From Gammaproteobacteria bacterium (GTDB lineage Bacteria; Pseudomonadota; Gammaproteobacteria; Burkholderiales; Burkholderiaceae_C), in NCBI GenBank assembly GCA_018820395.1, contig JAHJOG010000051.1, forward strand, positions 1-64,000: a stretch of DNA of 64,000 nucleotides, read 5' to 3'. Position numbers and translations under genes: made by a program. The first letter of the stretch is position 1. Every line of letters starts with the position of its first letter. This document shows positions 10,513 through 20,136 of the stretch, one piece after another. The notes beneath the pieces are model-generated. The model was not told the DNA's origin and searched no databases. It was given only the letters and a program-made list of their open reading frames with translations.

Positions 10513-11724
10513 CTAGCGCGCGAAGAACGCGCCCACCAGCTTCACCCAGTAGCTCGACCCGATCGGCAGCAGCGCGTCGTTGAAGTCGTAGTTCGGGTTG
10601 TGCAGCTCGCAGGGGCCCATGCCGATGTATTTCTCGTCTCGGTGCGCGCCTTCGCCGTTGCCCATGAAGAGATAGCAGCCGGGCACCTTCTCGAGGTAGA
10701 ACGAGAAGTCCTCGGCGCCGCCGTGCTGGGGAGTGTTGCCGTCGACGTGGTCGGGGCCGAAGGCGTCCTGCGCGACCTTCATGGCGAAGTCGGTCTGCGC
10801 GTCCCAGTTGACGAGCGGTGGGTAGGCGCGATGGAACTTGAGTTCGCCGCTGCCGCCGTGCACTTGCGGCAGCATCTCGGCCACGCGGCGCATGTTGGAT
10901 TCGATCTCGTCGAGCACCTGGGTGCTGAAGGTGCGCACGGTGCCGCGGATGACGGTTTCGCCCGGCAGCACGTTGTACGCATCGCCCGCATGGATCTGCG
11001 TGATGCTGAGCACGGCGACGTCGATCGGATTCTTGTGGCGCGAGATCAGCGTCTGCAGCACGCCGACCATTTCGGCGGCGATGACGATGGTGTCGACCGA
11101 CTTGTGCGGCTGCGCCGCGTGGCCGCCGGTGCCGCGCACGACGATGTCGAAGCGGTTGCTCGACGCCATGGTCGGCCCCTTGCGAAAGCCGAAGTGGCCG
11201 ACGTCGAAGCCGGGCATGTTGTGGATGCCGTAGATCTCGTCGCAGGGAAACTTGTCGAACAGGCCGTCTTCGATCATGGCCCGCGCGCCCGCGTTGCCGC
11301 CTTCTTCGGCCGGTTGGAAGATGAAGTTGACGATGCCGTCGAAGTCGCGGTGCGCAGCCAGGTACTTGGCCGCGCCCAGCAGCATGGCGGTGTGGCCGTC
11401 GTGGCCGCAGCCGTGCATGCGGCCAGGGTTCTTCGACGCGTGCGCGAAGCGGTTGTGCTCGGGCATGGGCAGTGCGTCCATGTCGGCGCGCACGCCGATC
11501 GAGCGCGGCTTGCTGCCGGCCTGCACGCGGCTGCCCTTGAGCACGCCCACCACGCCGGTCTTGCCGAGCCCGCGGTGCACTTCGATGCCCCACGACGCGA
11601 GCCGTTCGGCGACGACATCGGAGGTGCGGGTTTCCTGAAAGGCCAGCTCCGGGTGGGCGTGGATGTCGCGGCGCAGCGCGGTGAATTCGTCGTGGGTGGC
11701 TTCGATTTCGGCGATGAGGCTCAT
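10513..11724 (-). CDS. M20 family amidohydrolase (hippurate hydrolase-like)
   Basis: RRDIHAHPELAFQETRT, MHGCGHDGHTAMLLGAAKYL, FIFQPAEEGGNAGARAMI, HGGAEDFSFYLEKVPG. Confidence 0.92.
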   Translation of the reverse strand: MSLIAEIEATHDEFTALRRDIHAHPELAFQETRTSDVVAERLASWGIEVHRGLGKTGVVGVLKGSRVQAGSKPRSIGVRADMDALPMPEHNRFAHASKNPGRMHGCGHDGHTAMLLGAAKYLAAHRDFDGIVNFIFQPAEEGGNAGARAMIEDGLFDKFPCDEIYGIHNMPGFDVGHFGFRKGPTMASSNRFDIVVRGTGGHAAQPHKSVDTIVIAAEMVGVLQTLISRHKNPIDVAVLSITQIHAGDAYNVLPGETVIRGTVRTFSTQVLDEIESNMRRVAEMLPQVHGGSGELKFHRAYPPLVNWDAQTDFAMKVAQDAFGPDHVDGNTPQHGGAEDFSFYLEKVPGCYLFMGNGEGAHRDEKYIGMGPCELHNPNYDFNDALLPIGSSYWVKLVGAFFAR

Positions 11725-11738
11725 GGTGGTTCTCTGAT

Positions 11739-12628
11739 TCAGCGTGGGATCTGGGTCTTGACGTAGGCGGCGATGTCGGCCGAGACCTCGGCGAGGGCAC
11801 GCTGCAGGGCGTCGAAGCCCTCGCTGCGCTCGCGCGTCTGTTCGTCCATGTAGAGGCCGCGGTGCAGTTCGATCTGCAGGCTGTGGCGACGCTCGGCCGG
11901 GCGGCCGAGCCGCGCGATGAGGGCCACGCCCTTGAAGGGGTCGTTGATCGCCACGCTGAAGCCGCGCTGGCGGAACGCGTCGGCGACCATCGCGGTGAAT
12001 TCCGGCGCGGCGGTGCTGCCGTCGCGGTCGCCGAGCACCACGTCGGCCAGCGGGTGGGTGCTCTGGATTTGCAGGCTCTCGTACGAATTGGCGGGCATCG
12101 AATGCAGGTTGAGGTGCCAGACGGCGCCGAAGCGCGCATAGGCGGCCTCGATCTGCGCCTGCATGGCCGCGTGGTACGGCGCGTGGTAGCGCTCGATGCG
12201 GTTCTGCACCTCGCCACGGTGAGCTTGCGATCGTAGATGGGGTCTTTGCCGCCCTTGCCGGCGTCGCGCCAGATCAGGCCGATGCCCAGGCGGGTTTTCT
12301 CGCTGGGCGCGAGCGGTGCGGGCCAGGGTGCGTCGAGCAAAGTGGCATCGAGGTCTTCCACGTCGCGGTTGGGGTCGACGTAGGCGCGCGGAAAGTTCGC
12401 GGCCAGCAAGGTGGCGCCGACCGAAGGGAGCGCGTCCCACAGCACGTGCACGTCGGTGTCCTCGCCCTTGCGCAGCTTGTCGAAGGCGAGCGCGTAGCCA
12501 TAGTCGGCCGGGTACATCGTGCCGCTGTGCGGCGAATCGCAGACGAGCGGCACGGCCTCGGCTTCGGGCAGGCGCAAGGTGAAGGCGTCGAAGGGGGTCG
12601 AAACGCTGGGGAGAACGGGAGAAGTCAT
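11739..12628 (-). CDS. N-formylglutamate amidohydrolase, interrupted by a single-nucleotide deletion near 12212
   Basis: Frame 1: MTSPVLPSVSTPFDAFTLRLPEAEAVPLVCDSPHSGTMYPADYGYA...GLIWRDAGKGGKDPIYDRKLTVA. Frame 2: EVQNRIERYHAPYHAAMQAQI...HLNLHSMPANSYES...QIELHRGLYMDEQTRERSEGF. Confidence 0.85.
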
Positions 12629-12658
12629 GGGGTCGTGAGGGTCGTGAGGGTCGTCGGG

Positions 12659-13746
12659 TCAGGCAGTGATGCCCGGCGCGCCCGGCGCCGGGTCGTTGAG
12701 GTGGCAGGCACTGAGGTGGCCCGTGGCCAGCGTGCGCAGCGCCGGCAGTTCGGCCTGGCAGCGCGGCATGGCATGCGGGCAGCGCGGGTGAAAGGCGCAG
12801 CCCGAGGGCGGGCGCAGCGGCGACGGGAGTTCGCCCTGGATGGGCTGGTAATCGCGGCGCTTGGTGTCGAGCGTCGGCAGTTCCGACAGCAGCGCCTGGG
12901 TGTAGGGGTGGTTGGGCCGGGTGAAGATCGTGTCGGTGGGTGCCACCTCGACCACGCGGCCCAGGTACATGATGACGACCCGGTCCGACACATGGCCCAC
13001 CACGCCGAGGTTGTGGCTGATGAAGAGGTAGGTGAGCTCGAAGTTCCGGCGCAGCGCCAGAAACAAGTTGAGCACCTGCGCCTGGATCGACACGTCGAGC
13101 GCGGCCACCGCCTCGTCGCACACGATGAGCTGGGGCTTGAGCGCCAGCGCGCGCGCGATGCCATGCGCTGCCGCTGGCCGCCCGAGAACTGGTGCGGATA
13201 GCGCTGGCCGTAATCGGGGTCCAGCCCCACCTGCTGCATCAGCCCGGCCACGTAGTCGGCCTTGCCGGCGGCCGGCACCAGGCCATGCACCACCGGGGCC
13301 TCGCCGATGATGTCGAGCACCCGCATGCGCGGGTTGAGCGAGGCCATCGGGTTCTGGAAGATCATCTGCACGCCGAGCCCGTAGGCGCGGCGCTCGGCAG
13401 CCGTCATGTCGGCCACCTTGCGGCCCTTGTAGCTCACCTCGCCGGCCGAAGGCGGATTGATGCCCGCGATGACCCGGCCCAGGGTGGACTTGCCGCAGCC
13501 CGACTCGCCCACCACACCGACGACTTCGCCGGCACGGATGTCGAGGTCGACGTCGGACACGGCGCGCACCACCGCCGCCTCGTTGCGTGCGCCGAGCAGG
13601 TTGGCGATCTTGCCGGCCAGATCGACCGGCTGCACGAAGCGCTTGCTGATGCCGCGCAGCTGCAGCAGCGGTGGGCCGGCCGATGCGTCTGCGGCGCCTG
13701 CCTCGTCGGGCAGGGCCGGTGGCGAGTGGGTCACGAAGGCATTCAT
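12659..13746 (-). CDS. Dipeptide/oligopeptide ABC transporter ATP-binding protein (DppF/OppF-like), single-nucleotide deletion near 13162
   Basis: Frame 1 contains [18 protein letters not shown] and FSGGQRQR. Frame 2 continues [27 protein letters not shown]...[14 protein letters not shown]...[15 protein letters not shown]. Expected [11 protein letters not shown] restored by one C. Confidence 0.87.
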
Positions 13747-13765
13747 GCGGATCGCTCGATGGGAC

Positions 13766-14776
13766 TCATGCGAGCGCGTGCCAGCAGCGCACCGTCTTGT
13801 GTTGCGCCGCTTCGGTGGGTTGCGGCACCGCGAGGCATTGCTGGCTGGCATGGCTGCAGCGCGGCCTGAAGGCGCAGCCCTGTGGCAACTGCAAGAGCGA
13901 AGGCGTCATGCCGGGGATCTGGCGCAGCAGGCTCCCGTGCGTGGCGCGCGTGGGGATGGAATTGATGAGCCCCTGCGTGTACGGATGCGACGGGCGGTGC
14001 ACCACGTCGGCCGTGGCGCCGCTTTCGACGATGCGCCCCGCATACATCACGGCGATGCGGTCGGCCAGGCCCGACACCACGGCCAGATCGTGGGTGATCC
14101 AGATCATGGCGGTGCCCGTCTCGCGACAGAGCTTTTGCACCTCGTACAGGATCTGCGCCTGGATGGTGACGTCGAGCGCCGTGGTCGGCTCGTCGGCAAT
14201 GATGAGCCGCGGATGGTTGAGCAGCGCGATCGCGATGGCCACGCGTTGCCGCATGCCGCCCGAGAGCTGATGCGGATAAGAAAGCAGGCGCTCGGCGGGC
14301 GACGGGATGCCCACCATGGCCAGCGCCTCCTGCGCCCGGGCACGGGCAGCGGCGGGGCTTACGTTCTCGTGTGCATGGATCGCCTCGACCATCTGCGTGT
14401 CCACCCGCAGCACCGGGTTGAGCGTCATCATCGGGTCCTGGAAGATCATGGCGATCTCCTTGCCGCGCAGTTGCTGCAGCCGCTTTTCCGAAGCGCCCAC
14501 CAGCTCTTCGCCGAGGTAGCGGATATGCCCGCCCACGATGCGGCCCGGCGCGTCGATGAGCCCGATGATCGAAAAGCCGGTGATGCTCTTGCCCGACCCC
14601 GACTCGCCGACCAGCCCGAGGATCTCGCCGGCGTTCACCTGCAGGTCGACGCCATCCACCGCCTTGACCACGCCGCCGTGCGTGAAGAAATGGGTCTGGA
14701 GCGCATCCACCTGCAGCACCGGCGCGGAGAGCCCGGCGTTGTCGGCTTTCGGTGAGCGGGTCGGCGAATCGTGCAT
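13766..14776 (-). CDS. Dipeptide/oligopeptide ABC transporter ATP-binding protein (DppD/OppD-like)
   Basis: Walker [17 protein letters not shown], signature [16 protein letters not shown], Walker [14 protein letters not shown]-terminal oligopeptide-type Cys motif [15 protein letters not shown]. Confidence 0.94.
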   Translation of the reverse strand: MHDSPTRSPKADNAGLSAPVLQVDALQTHFFTHGGVVKAVDGVDLQVNAGEILGLVGESGSGKSITGFSIIGLIDAPGRIVGGHIRYLGEELVGASEKRLQQLRGKEIAMIFQDPMMTLNPVLRVDTQMVEAIHAHENVSPAAARARAQEALAMVGIPSPAERLLSYPHQLSGGMRQRVAIAIALLNHPRLIIADEPTTALDVTIQAQILYEVQKLCRETGTAMIWITHDLAVVSGLADRIAVMYAGRIVESGATADVVHRPSHPYTQGLINSIPTRATHGSLLRQIPGMTPSLLQLPQGCAFRPRCSHASQQCLAVPQPTEAAQHKTVRCWHALA

Positions 14777-14780
14777 GGGC

Positions 14781-15746
14781 TCAGTGCGCGTTGTGCGGGT
14801 TCAGGATGTCGCGCAGATGGTCGCCCACGAGGTTGATGCCGATGATGGCCAGCGCCAGCGCGATGCCCGGAAAGAACGAGATCCAGTAGTGCCCGCTCAG
14901 CATGAACTCGAAGCCGTTGGCGATCAGCATGCCCAGCGACGGCTCGGTCACCGGCACCCCCACGCCCAGGAAGGACAGCGTCGATTCGAGCGCGATCGCA
15001 TGCGCGAGGTCGATGGTGGCGATGACGATCAATGGCGGCAGGCAGTTGGGCAGCATGTGACGCAGCAGGATGCGCGGCGAGCCGAGTGCCATGCATTGCG
15101 CGGCCTCGACGTATTCCTTGGCGCGCTCGACCAGCGCCGCGCCGCGCGCCGCCCGCGCGAAGTAGGCCCACTGGACGATCACCAGCGCGATGATCACCTT
15201 GTCCACGCCCTTACCCAGGATGGCCAGCAGGATGAGCGCCACCAGGATCGCCGGGAACGAAAGCTGGATGTCGACGATGCGCATCAGCAAGGCGTCCACC
15301 CAGCCGCCGAAGTAGGCCGCCGCCAACCCCACGATGCTGCCGATGGCGAGGGCCGCGCCCACCGAAATGCCGCCCACCATGAGGCTGGTGCGCAGGCCGT
15401 AGAAGATCGCCGAAAGCAGGTCGCGCGCCTGGCTGTCGGTGCCCAGCCAGTAGGTCATCGACCCATCGGCGTTCGGGCTGCCGGGTGGCAGCTTGGAATC
15501 GAAGATGTCGAGCTTGCCGATGTCGTACGGATTCTGCGGCGAGATCCATGGCGCCAGCACCGCCACACCCACCGCCAGCAGCAACAGCACGAGCCCCATC
15601 ACCGCGAGCTTGTTGGCGAAGAACTCGCGCCGCAGGCGCTGCCACGGCGTCTCGGGCGGCGGAAGCGGCGTCGGGTCGGCGAGCACCACGGAATCCGGCA
15701 GCGCCACGGAATCGGCGAGCCTCACGGAGTCGGTCAGGGTATTCAT
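14781..15746 (-). CDS. ABC transporter permease (DppC/OppC-like) with repeated LxDSVx N-terminus
   Basis: GTDSQARDLLSAIFYGLRTSLMVG, EYVEAAQCMALGSPRILLRHMLPN (EAA loop), ESTLSFLGVGVPVTEPSLGMLI. Confidence 0.92.
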   Translation of the reverse strand: MNTLTDSVRLADSVALPDSVVLADPTPLPPPETPWQRLRREFFANKLAVMGLVLLLLAVGVAVLAPWISPQNPYDIGKLDIFDSKLPPGSPNADGSMTYWLGTDSQARDLLSAIFYGLRTSLMVGGISVGAALAIGSIVGLAAAYFGGWVDALLMRIVDIQLSFPAILVALILLAILGKGVDKVIIALVIVQWAYFARAARGAALVERAKEYVEAAQCMALGSPRILLRHMLPNCLPPLIVIATIDLAHAIALESTLSFLGVGVPVTEPSLGMLIANGFEFMLSGHYWISFFPGIALALAIIGINLVGDHLRDILNPHNAH

Positions 15747-16720
15747 GCCTTGGCTGCCTGCAGGCGCACGCGCGGGTCGAGCACCGAGTAGAGAATGTCG
15801 GTCACGAGATTGAGCACCACCAGAAAGAACACGACCAGGATCAGGTAGGCCACCACCACCGGCCGATCGAGCGTGATGATCGAATCGAGCAGCAGCTTGC
15901 CCATGCCCGGCCAGGCAAAGATGGTTTCGGTCACCACCGCGAAGGCCACCACCTGGCCGAACTCCAGGCCGAACACCGTGACGATCGGAATCAGGATGTT
16001 CTTGAGCAGGTGCACGCGCAGGATGCGGCTCCAGCCCAGCCCCTTGGCCCGTGCGAACTTGATGTAGTCCATGGGCAGCGCCTCGCGCGTGGCGGCGCGC
16101 GTGACGCGGATGATGAGCGCCGCCTTGGCCATGGCGATGGTGCAGGCCGGCAGGATGATGCGGCTCCAGCCGTCGAGCGTGAGCACGCTGAGGTCGAGCG
16201 GCCCCAGCATCACCGTCTTGCCGCGGCCGCTGGCCGGCACCCAGCCCAGGTACACGGCGAACACCATGATCAGCATCAGCCCCACCCAGAAGTTGGGCAG
16301 CGAGAAGCCCAGCACCGATCCGGTCATGATGCCCCGCGTGCTGAGCGCTTGCGGGCGCAAGCCGGCCCAGATGCCGAGCGGCACGCCGATCAGCCCCGCC
16401 AGCAGCATCGACACCACCGCGAGTTCCAGCGTGGCCGGCATGCGCTCGAGGATCAGCCCCATCGCCGACTGGCCGGTGAGAAAGCTCTTGCCGAAATCGA
16501 GCCGCGCCGCATGCGACATGAAGATGGCGTATTGCTCCAGGAGCGGCTTGTCGAGCCCGAAGTTGGCGCGGATGGCGTCGCGTTCCAGGTCGGTGGCTTC
16601 GGGGCTCGCCATCATCGACACCGGGTCGCCCACCACGTAGAGGCCGACGAAGACCAGGCCCGACATCACGGCCATGACCAAGAGGGCCTGGAGCAGGCGG
16701 CGAATGATGAAGGCAAGCAT
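15743..16720 (-). CDS. ABC transporter permease (DppB/OppB-like)
   Basis: MLAFIIRRLLQALLVMAVMSGLVFVGL...; DYIKFARAKGLGWSRILRVHLLKNILIPIVTVFGLEFG. Confidence 0.93.
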   Translation of the reverse strand: MLAFIIRRLLQALLVMAVMSGLVFVGLYVVGDPVSMMASPEATDLERDAIRANFGLDKPLLEQYAIFMSHAARLDFGKSFLTGQSAMGLILERMPATLELAVVSMLLAGLIGVPLGIWAGLRPQALSTRGIMTGSVLGFSLPNFWVGLMLIMVFAVYLGWVPASGRGKTVMLGPLDLSVLTLDGWSRIILPACTIAMAKAALIIRVTRAATREALPMDYIKFARAKGLGWSRILRVHLLKNILIPIVTVFGLEFGQVVAFAVVTETIFAWPGMGKLLLDSIITLDRPVVVAYLILVVFFLVVLNLVTDILYSVLDPRVRLQAAKA

Positions 16721-16730
16721 GTCGGGTGGG

Positions 16731-16753
16731 GTCCGCCGCCAGCGCGGCGGGCC
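16731..16753. repeat. GC-rich hairpin CCGCCGCCAGCGCGGCGGGC in the gap between SBP and permease (second copy at 25955-25974)
   Basis: 20-nt identical core at both loci. Stem-loop with 4-nt CAGC loop. Confidence 0.6.
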
Positions 16754-16765
16754 GATGCCGATGGG

Positions 16766-18367
16766 TTACTTGGCGACCGTGGCGTACTGCACCATGGTCT
16801 GCTGGTCCGCCCGGCCCTTGAAGGCGATGCCCTTCTTCATGGCCCACACCGAGTGCTCGAAGTGGACCGGCAGCATCGCGAAGTCGGCCATCGCCAGTTC
16901 GCTCGCCTTGGCCAAGGTCGCGGCGCGCTGCGCGTCGTCCATCTGCGTCGCCGACTCGGCCACCAGCTTGTCCATCGCAGGATTCGAATAGCGGCTGCGG
17001 TTGGTCGTGCCCTGCCCTTTTTCCTTGTTGGGCGTGACCAGCAACGAGTTCAGCGTGTTGGACATCTCGCCCGTGGCCGTGCCCCAGCCCGCCATGTAGG
17101 CGCTGTACGCGTAGGCGTCGCGGTTCTTGAAGAACACCGCGGGGGCGTTGGAATCGATGGTGGTCTTGACGCCCACGCGCGTCCACATCGCGGCCAGCGT
17201 CTGAGCGACCTTGCTGTCGTTGATGTAGCGGCCGTTCGGTGCCCCCAACACCAGCGTGAAGCCGTCCGGGTAGCCCGCCTCTTTCAGCAGCGCCTTGGCC
17301 TTGGCCGGGTCGGGCTTGGCGGCCGTCGACAGCGCCTTACTCGCGCCGAACATCGGATACGGCAGCAGCTGCGCCGCCGGCGTGCCGACGCCACCCATGA
17401 TGCGGTCGACCAGCGCCTTGCGGTCGATGGCCAGCGACAACGCTTCGCGCACGCGCTTGTCGAGGAGCGGGTTCTTGCCGTTGGTGCCTTCGATGCCCGG
17501 CGTGGTGTCGCCGTGCTGGTCGAGCGCGACGTAGATCACGCGGTTCGACGCCTTGGTTTCCACGTGCAGCTTGGGGTCCTTGCGCAGGCGCTCAAGGTCG
17601 TCGGTGGGCGGGTCTTCGACCATGTCCACGTCGCCCGCCAAAAGCGCCGCCACGCGGGCCGCCGGATTGGAAATGGGACGGTAGATGACCTTGTCCCACG
17701 CGGGCTTGGGGCCCCAGTAGTTCGGGTTGCGCTCGAAGATGATCTCGCTGCCCCGCTTCCACGAGACGAAGCGGTACGGGCCGGCGCCCACCAGGCCGTC
17801 GCCCGAGTTCAGTTCGGTGGTGGTCTTGCCTTCGGGTGCCGGGCCGGCCGCGGCCTTGGACGACATGATGGGCAGCCCCACCATGTTGATCGCCAGCAGC
17901 GGATAGGGCTCCGACGTGGTGATCCGCACCGTGAGCGGATCGACCGCTTCCACCTTGTCGACCTTCTGCAGATAGATCTTGAACGACGAGGGACTGTTGG
18001 GCACCTTGGCCACGCGGTCGAAGGTGAAGACCACGTCGGCGGACGTCAGCGGCGATCCGTCGGAAAACTTCAGGTTGGGCCGCAGCTTGAAGGTCCAGGT
18101 GTTGCCTTCGGCCTTCCACGATTCGGCCAGGCAGGGCTTGATGGCCAGGTCGGCATCGGCGCACACCAGCCCGTCGAACAGCGTCTGCGACAACTGGATG
18201 TTGGGCGTGAGCGCGTGGTATTGCGGGTCCATCGAGGTGGGTTCGGTCTTGAGCGCCACCACGAGGTCGCGCGCCTGGGCGGCAAAGGCCAGTGCGGCAA
18301 CGGCGGCCACCGAGGCGGCCATCGTCCCGCGGCGCAGGGTTCGTCGGAAGGCGGTTTGGGCTGGCAT
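16766..18367 (-). CDS. ABC transporter substrate-binding protein (family 5 peptide-binding)
   Basis: Signal sequence, then DLVVALKTEPTSMDPQYHALTPNIQLSQTLFDGLV...LAESWKAEGNTWTFKLRPNLKFSDGSPLTSADVVFTFDR. Confidence 0.94.
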   Translation of the reverse strand: MPAQTAFRRTLRRGTMAASVAAVAALAFAAQARDLVVALKTEPTSMDPQYHALTPNIQLSQTLFDGLVCADADLAIKPCLAESWKAEGNTWTFKLRPNLKFSDGSPLTSADVVFTFDRVAKVPNSPSSFKIYLQKVDKVEAVDPLTVRITTSEPYPLLAINMVGLPIMSSKAAAGPAPEGKTTTELNSGDGLVGAGPYRFVSWKRGSEIIFERNPNYWGPKPAWDKVIYRPISNPAARVAALLAGDVDMVEDPPTDDLERLRKDPKLHVETKASNRVIYVALDQHGDTTPGIEGTNGKNPLLDKRVREALSLAIDRKALVDRIMGGVGTPAAQLLPYPMFGASKALSTAAKPDPAKAKALLKEAGYPDGFTLVLGAPNGRYINDSKVAQTLAAMWTRVGVKTTIDSNAPAVFFKNRDAYAYSAYMAGWGTATGEMSNTLNSLLVTPNKEKGQGTTNRSRYSNPAMDKLVAESATQMDDAQRAATLAKASELAMADFAMLPVHFEHSVWAMKKGIAFKGRADQQTMVQYATVAK

Positions 18368-18719
18368 CTGCAATTTCTCCTGAGAGTTGTCTGACGAGCG
18401 TTGCGGGACCATGGGCAGGTTGGCCGACCCCCGATCCCGAGTCTTCTGCACCGCACGCCGCAAGGAGCGACGAGCTTCGCAAGAACCGAGCCCGCCTCTG
18501 CACGTCGGCATTGAGGCATGGCGACCACCGCCCGCCCGGTAGGGCACTGTAGGCCAAGAGATGGCTTGGCGACCCCCTGCTTAACCCCAAGATGGATCGA
18601 GGGTCGAGGGGGCCGCCGCCGCGCCGGCACCACAACCGCGCCCCGACCTCGGCTCGAAGATTGCCAAGAATTCCCGAAAGGAAAGCGATAGTGGGTGCTG
18701 CCGCGAATTTGCCGGTACG

Positions 18720-19025
18720 ATGATTCGAAGATATTTCAGCCCGAAGTCCGCAGCCCGAATGTCCACCCAGCTTCCCCACCCAGACGACCTGACCGATGAA
18801 GAATTGGCAGAACAGGCCCGGGCATGGCGTCGCCTGGCGTTGCGTGGGGACCGCTCGGCACGCGCACCCGCGCATGCCTATGAGACGGCGCTGCGCGAAC
18901 GGGTGCGCGCTTCGATGGCCGCGGAACTCACGGCCAATGCCGCCATGACCGACCCGGCGCGAAGGCGCCCCTGGTGGCGCCGCTTCTGGCCGTCGCAGGG
19001 CAGCGGCAACCACGCGGCCCCCTGA
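18720..19025 (+). CDS. Conserved hypothetical small basic protein
   Basis: 101-aa ORF in an intergenic gap: MSTQLPHPDDLTDEELAEQARAWRRLALRGDRSARAPAHAYE.... Confidence 0.55.
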   Translation: MIRRYFSPKSAARMSTQLPHPDDLTDEELAEQARAWRRLALRGDRSARAPAHAYETALRERVRASMAAELTANAAMTDPARRRPWWRRFWPSQGSGNHAAP

Positions 19026-19063
19026 CGGGCGCGCTCAGCGGCGACCAGGCGCCTCGGCAGCCG

Positions 19064-20068
19064 TCACGCCGCCTTGCCGAACTCTTCGTCCAGCGCAGCC
19101 ATCGCGGCATGCTGACGCGCGTAGCGCTGCGCGATCACAGCACACACCATCAGCTGGATCTGATGGAACAGCATCAGCGGCAGCACGATGGCACCCACGG
19201 CATCTGGCGCAAAGAGCACCTTGGCCATCGGAATGCCGCTTGCCAGGCTCTTCTTCGATCCGCAGAACACGATCGTGACCTCGTCGGCCTTGTCGAAGCC
19301 GAGGCGCCGCGCGAACCAGGTGGTCAACGTCAGCGCGATCGCGAGCAGCACCATGCACACCAACACCAGCCCGGCCAGTGCCGACACCGGCACCTGCCGC
19401 CAGAGCCCCTCGATCACGGCGGCACTGAAAGCGGTATAGACCACCAGCAGGATCGACCCGCGGTCGACCAGGCTCAGCACCGAGGCCCGGCGCTTGACCC
19501 AGGCGCCGATCCAGGGGCGCAGCAGATGACCCACGGCGAAGGGCAGCATGAGCTGCAGCAGGATGCGGCCGATGGCATCGAACGACGACCCCGCCCCGCC
19601 CTGCGGCAGCACCATCAGGTTGACCAGCAGCGGAGTGATGAACACCCCCAGCAGGGTCGAAGCCGATGCGCTGCACACCGCCGCTGCCACGTTGCCGCGG
19701 CCGATCGACGTGAACGCGATGGCCGATTGCACGGTGGCCGGCAGCACGCAAAGGTAGAGCACGCCCGTGTAGAGCTGCGGCGTGACCAGCGGCGTCAGGA
19801 TCGGCCGCAGCACGAAGCCGAGGATCGGAAACATCACGAAAGTGCAGCCGAACACCAGCAGCTGCAGCCGCCAGTGCGTGATCCCGCCGATGATCGCTTC
19901 GCGCGAGAGTTTGGCCCCGTGCAGGAAGAACAACACCCCGATCGCCACCGTGGTCAGCAACTCGAAGTAGTGCCCGGCGCTGCCCGTGGCGGGCCACACG
20001 CTGGCCAGAACGACCACGACGACGAGCGCGATGGTGAAGTTGTCGGGAAGGAATCGTGAACGGGCCAT
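19064..20068 (-). CDS. Bile acid:sodium symporter family (SBF-like) transporter
   Basis: MARSRFLPDNFTIALVVVVVLASVWPATG...ATVQSAIAFTSIGRGNVAAAVCSASASTLLGVFITPL...FCGSKKSLASGIPMA. ATG at 20068 (GGGG upstream) preferred over 20092. Confidence 0.85.
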   Translation of the reverse strand: MARSRFLPDNFTIALVVVVVLASVWPATGSAGHYFELLTTVAIGVLFFLHGAKLSREAIIGGITHWRLQLLVFGCTFVMFPILGFVLRPILTPLVTPQLYTGVLYLCVLPATVQSAIAFTSIGRGNVAAAVCSASASTLLGVFITPLLVNLMVLPQGGAGSSFDAIGRILLQLMLPFAVGHLLRPWIGAWVKRRASVLSLVDRGSILLVVYTAFSAAVIEGLWRQVPVSALAGLVLVCMVLLAIALTLTTWFARRLGFDKADEVTIVFCGSKKSLASGIPMAKVLFAPDAVGAIVLPLMLFHQIQLMVCAVIAQRYARQHAAMAALDEEFGKAA

Positions 20069-20136
20069 GCCCCATTGGACCGAATTCGTCATCCAAGGAG
20101 AAATGGATTTATCGGATAGATATATGATTCCTGCGC

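Noticed and set aside
7732-11766. 1344-aa + strand ORF across the CPBP, prpE and M20 genes
   Set aside because: Spans several well-supported genes on both strands in a wrong frame; composition is typical of antisense translation.
15485-18394. 969-aa + strand ORF antisense to Dpp permease/SBP genes
   Set aside because: The opposite strand encodes unmistakable ABC permeases and SBP; this ORF is a mirror-frame artefact.
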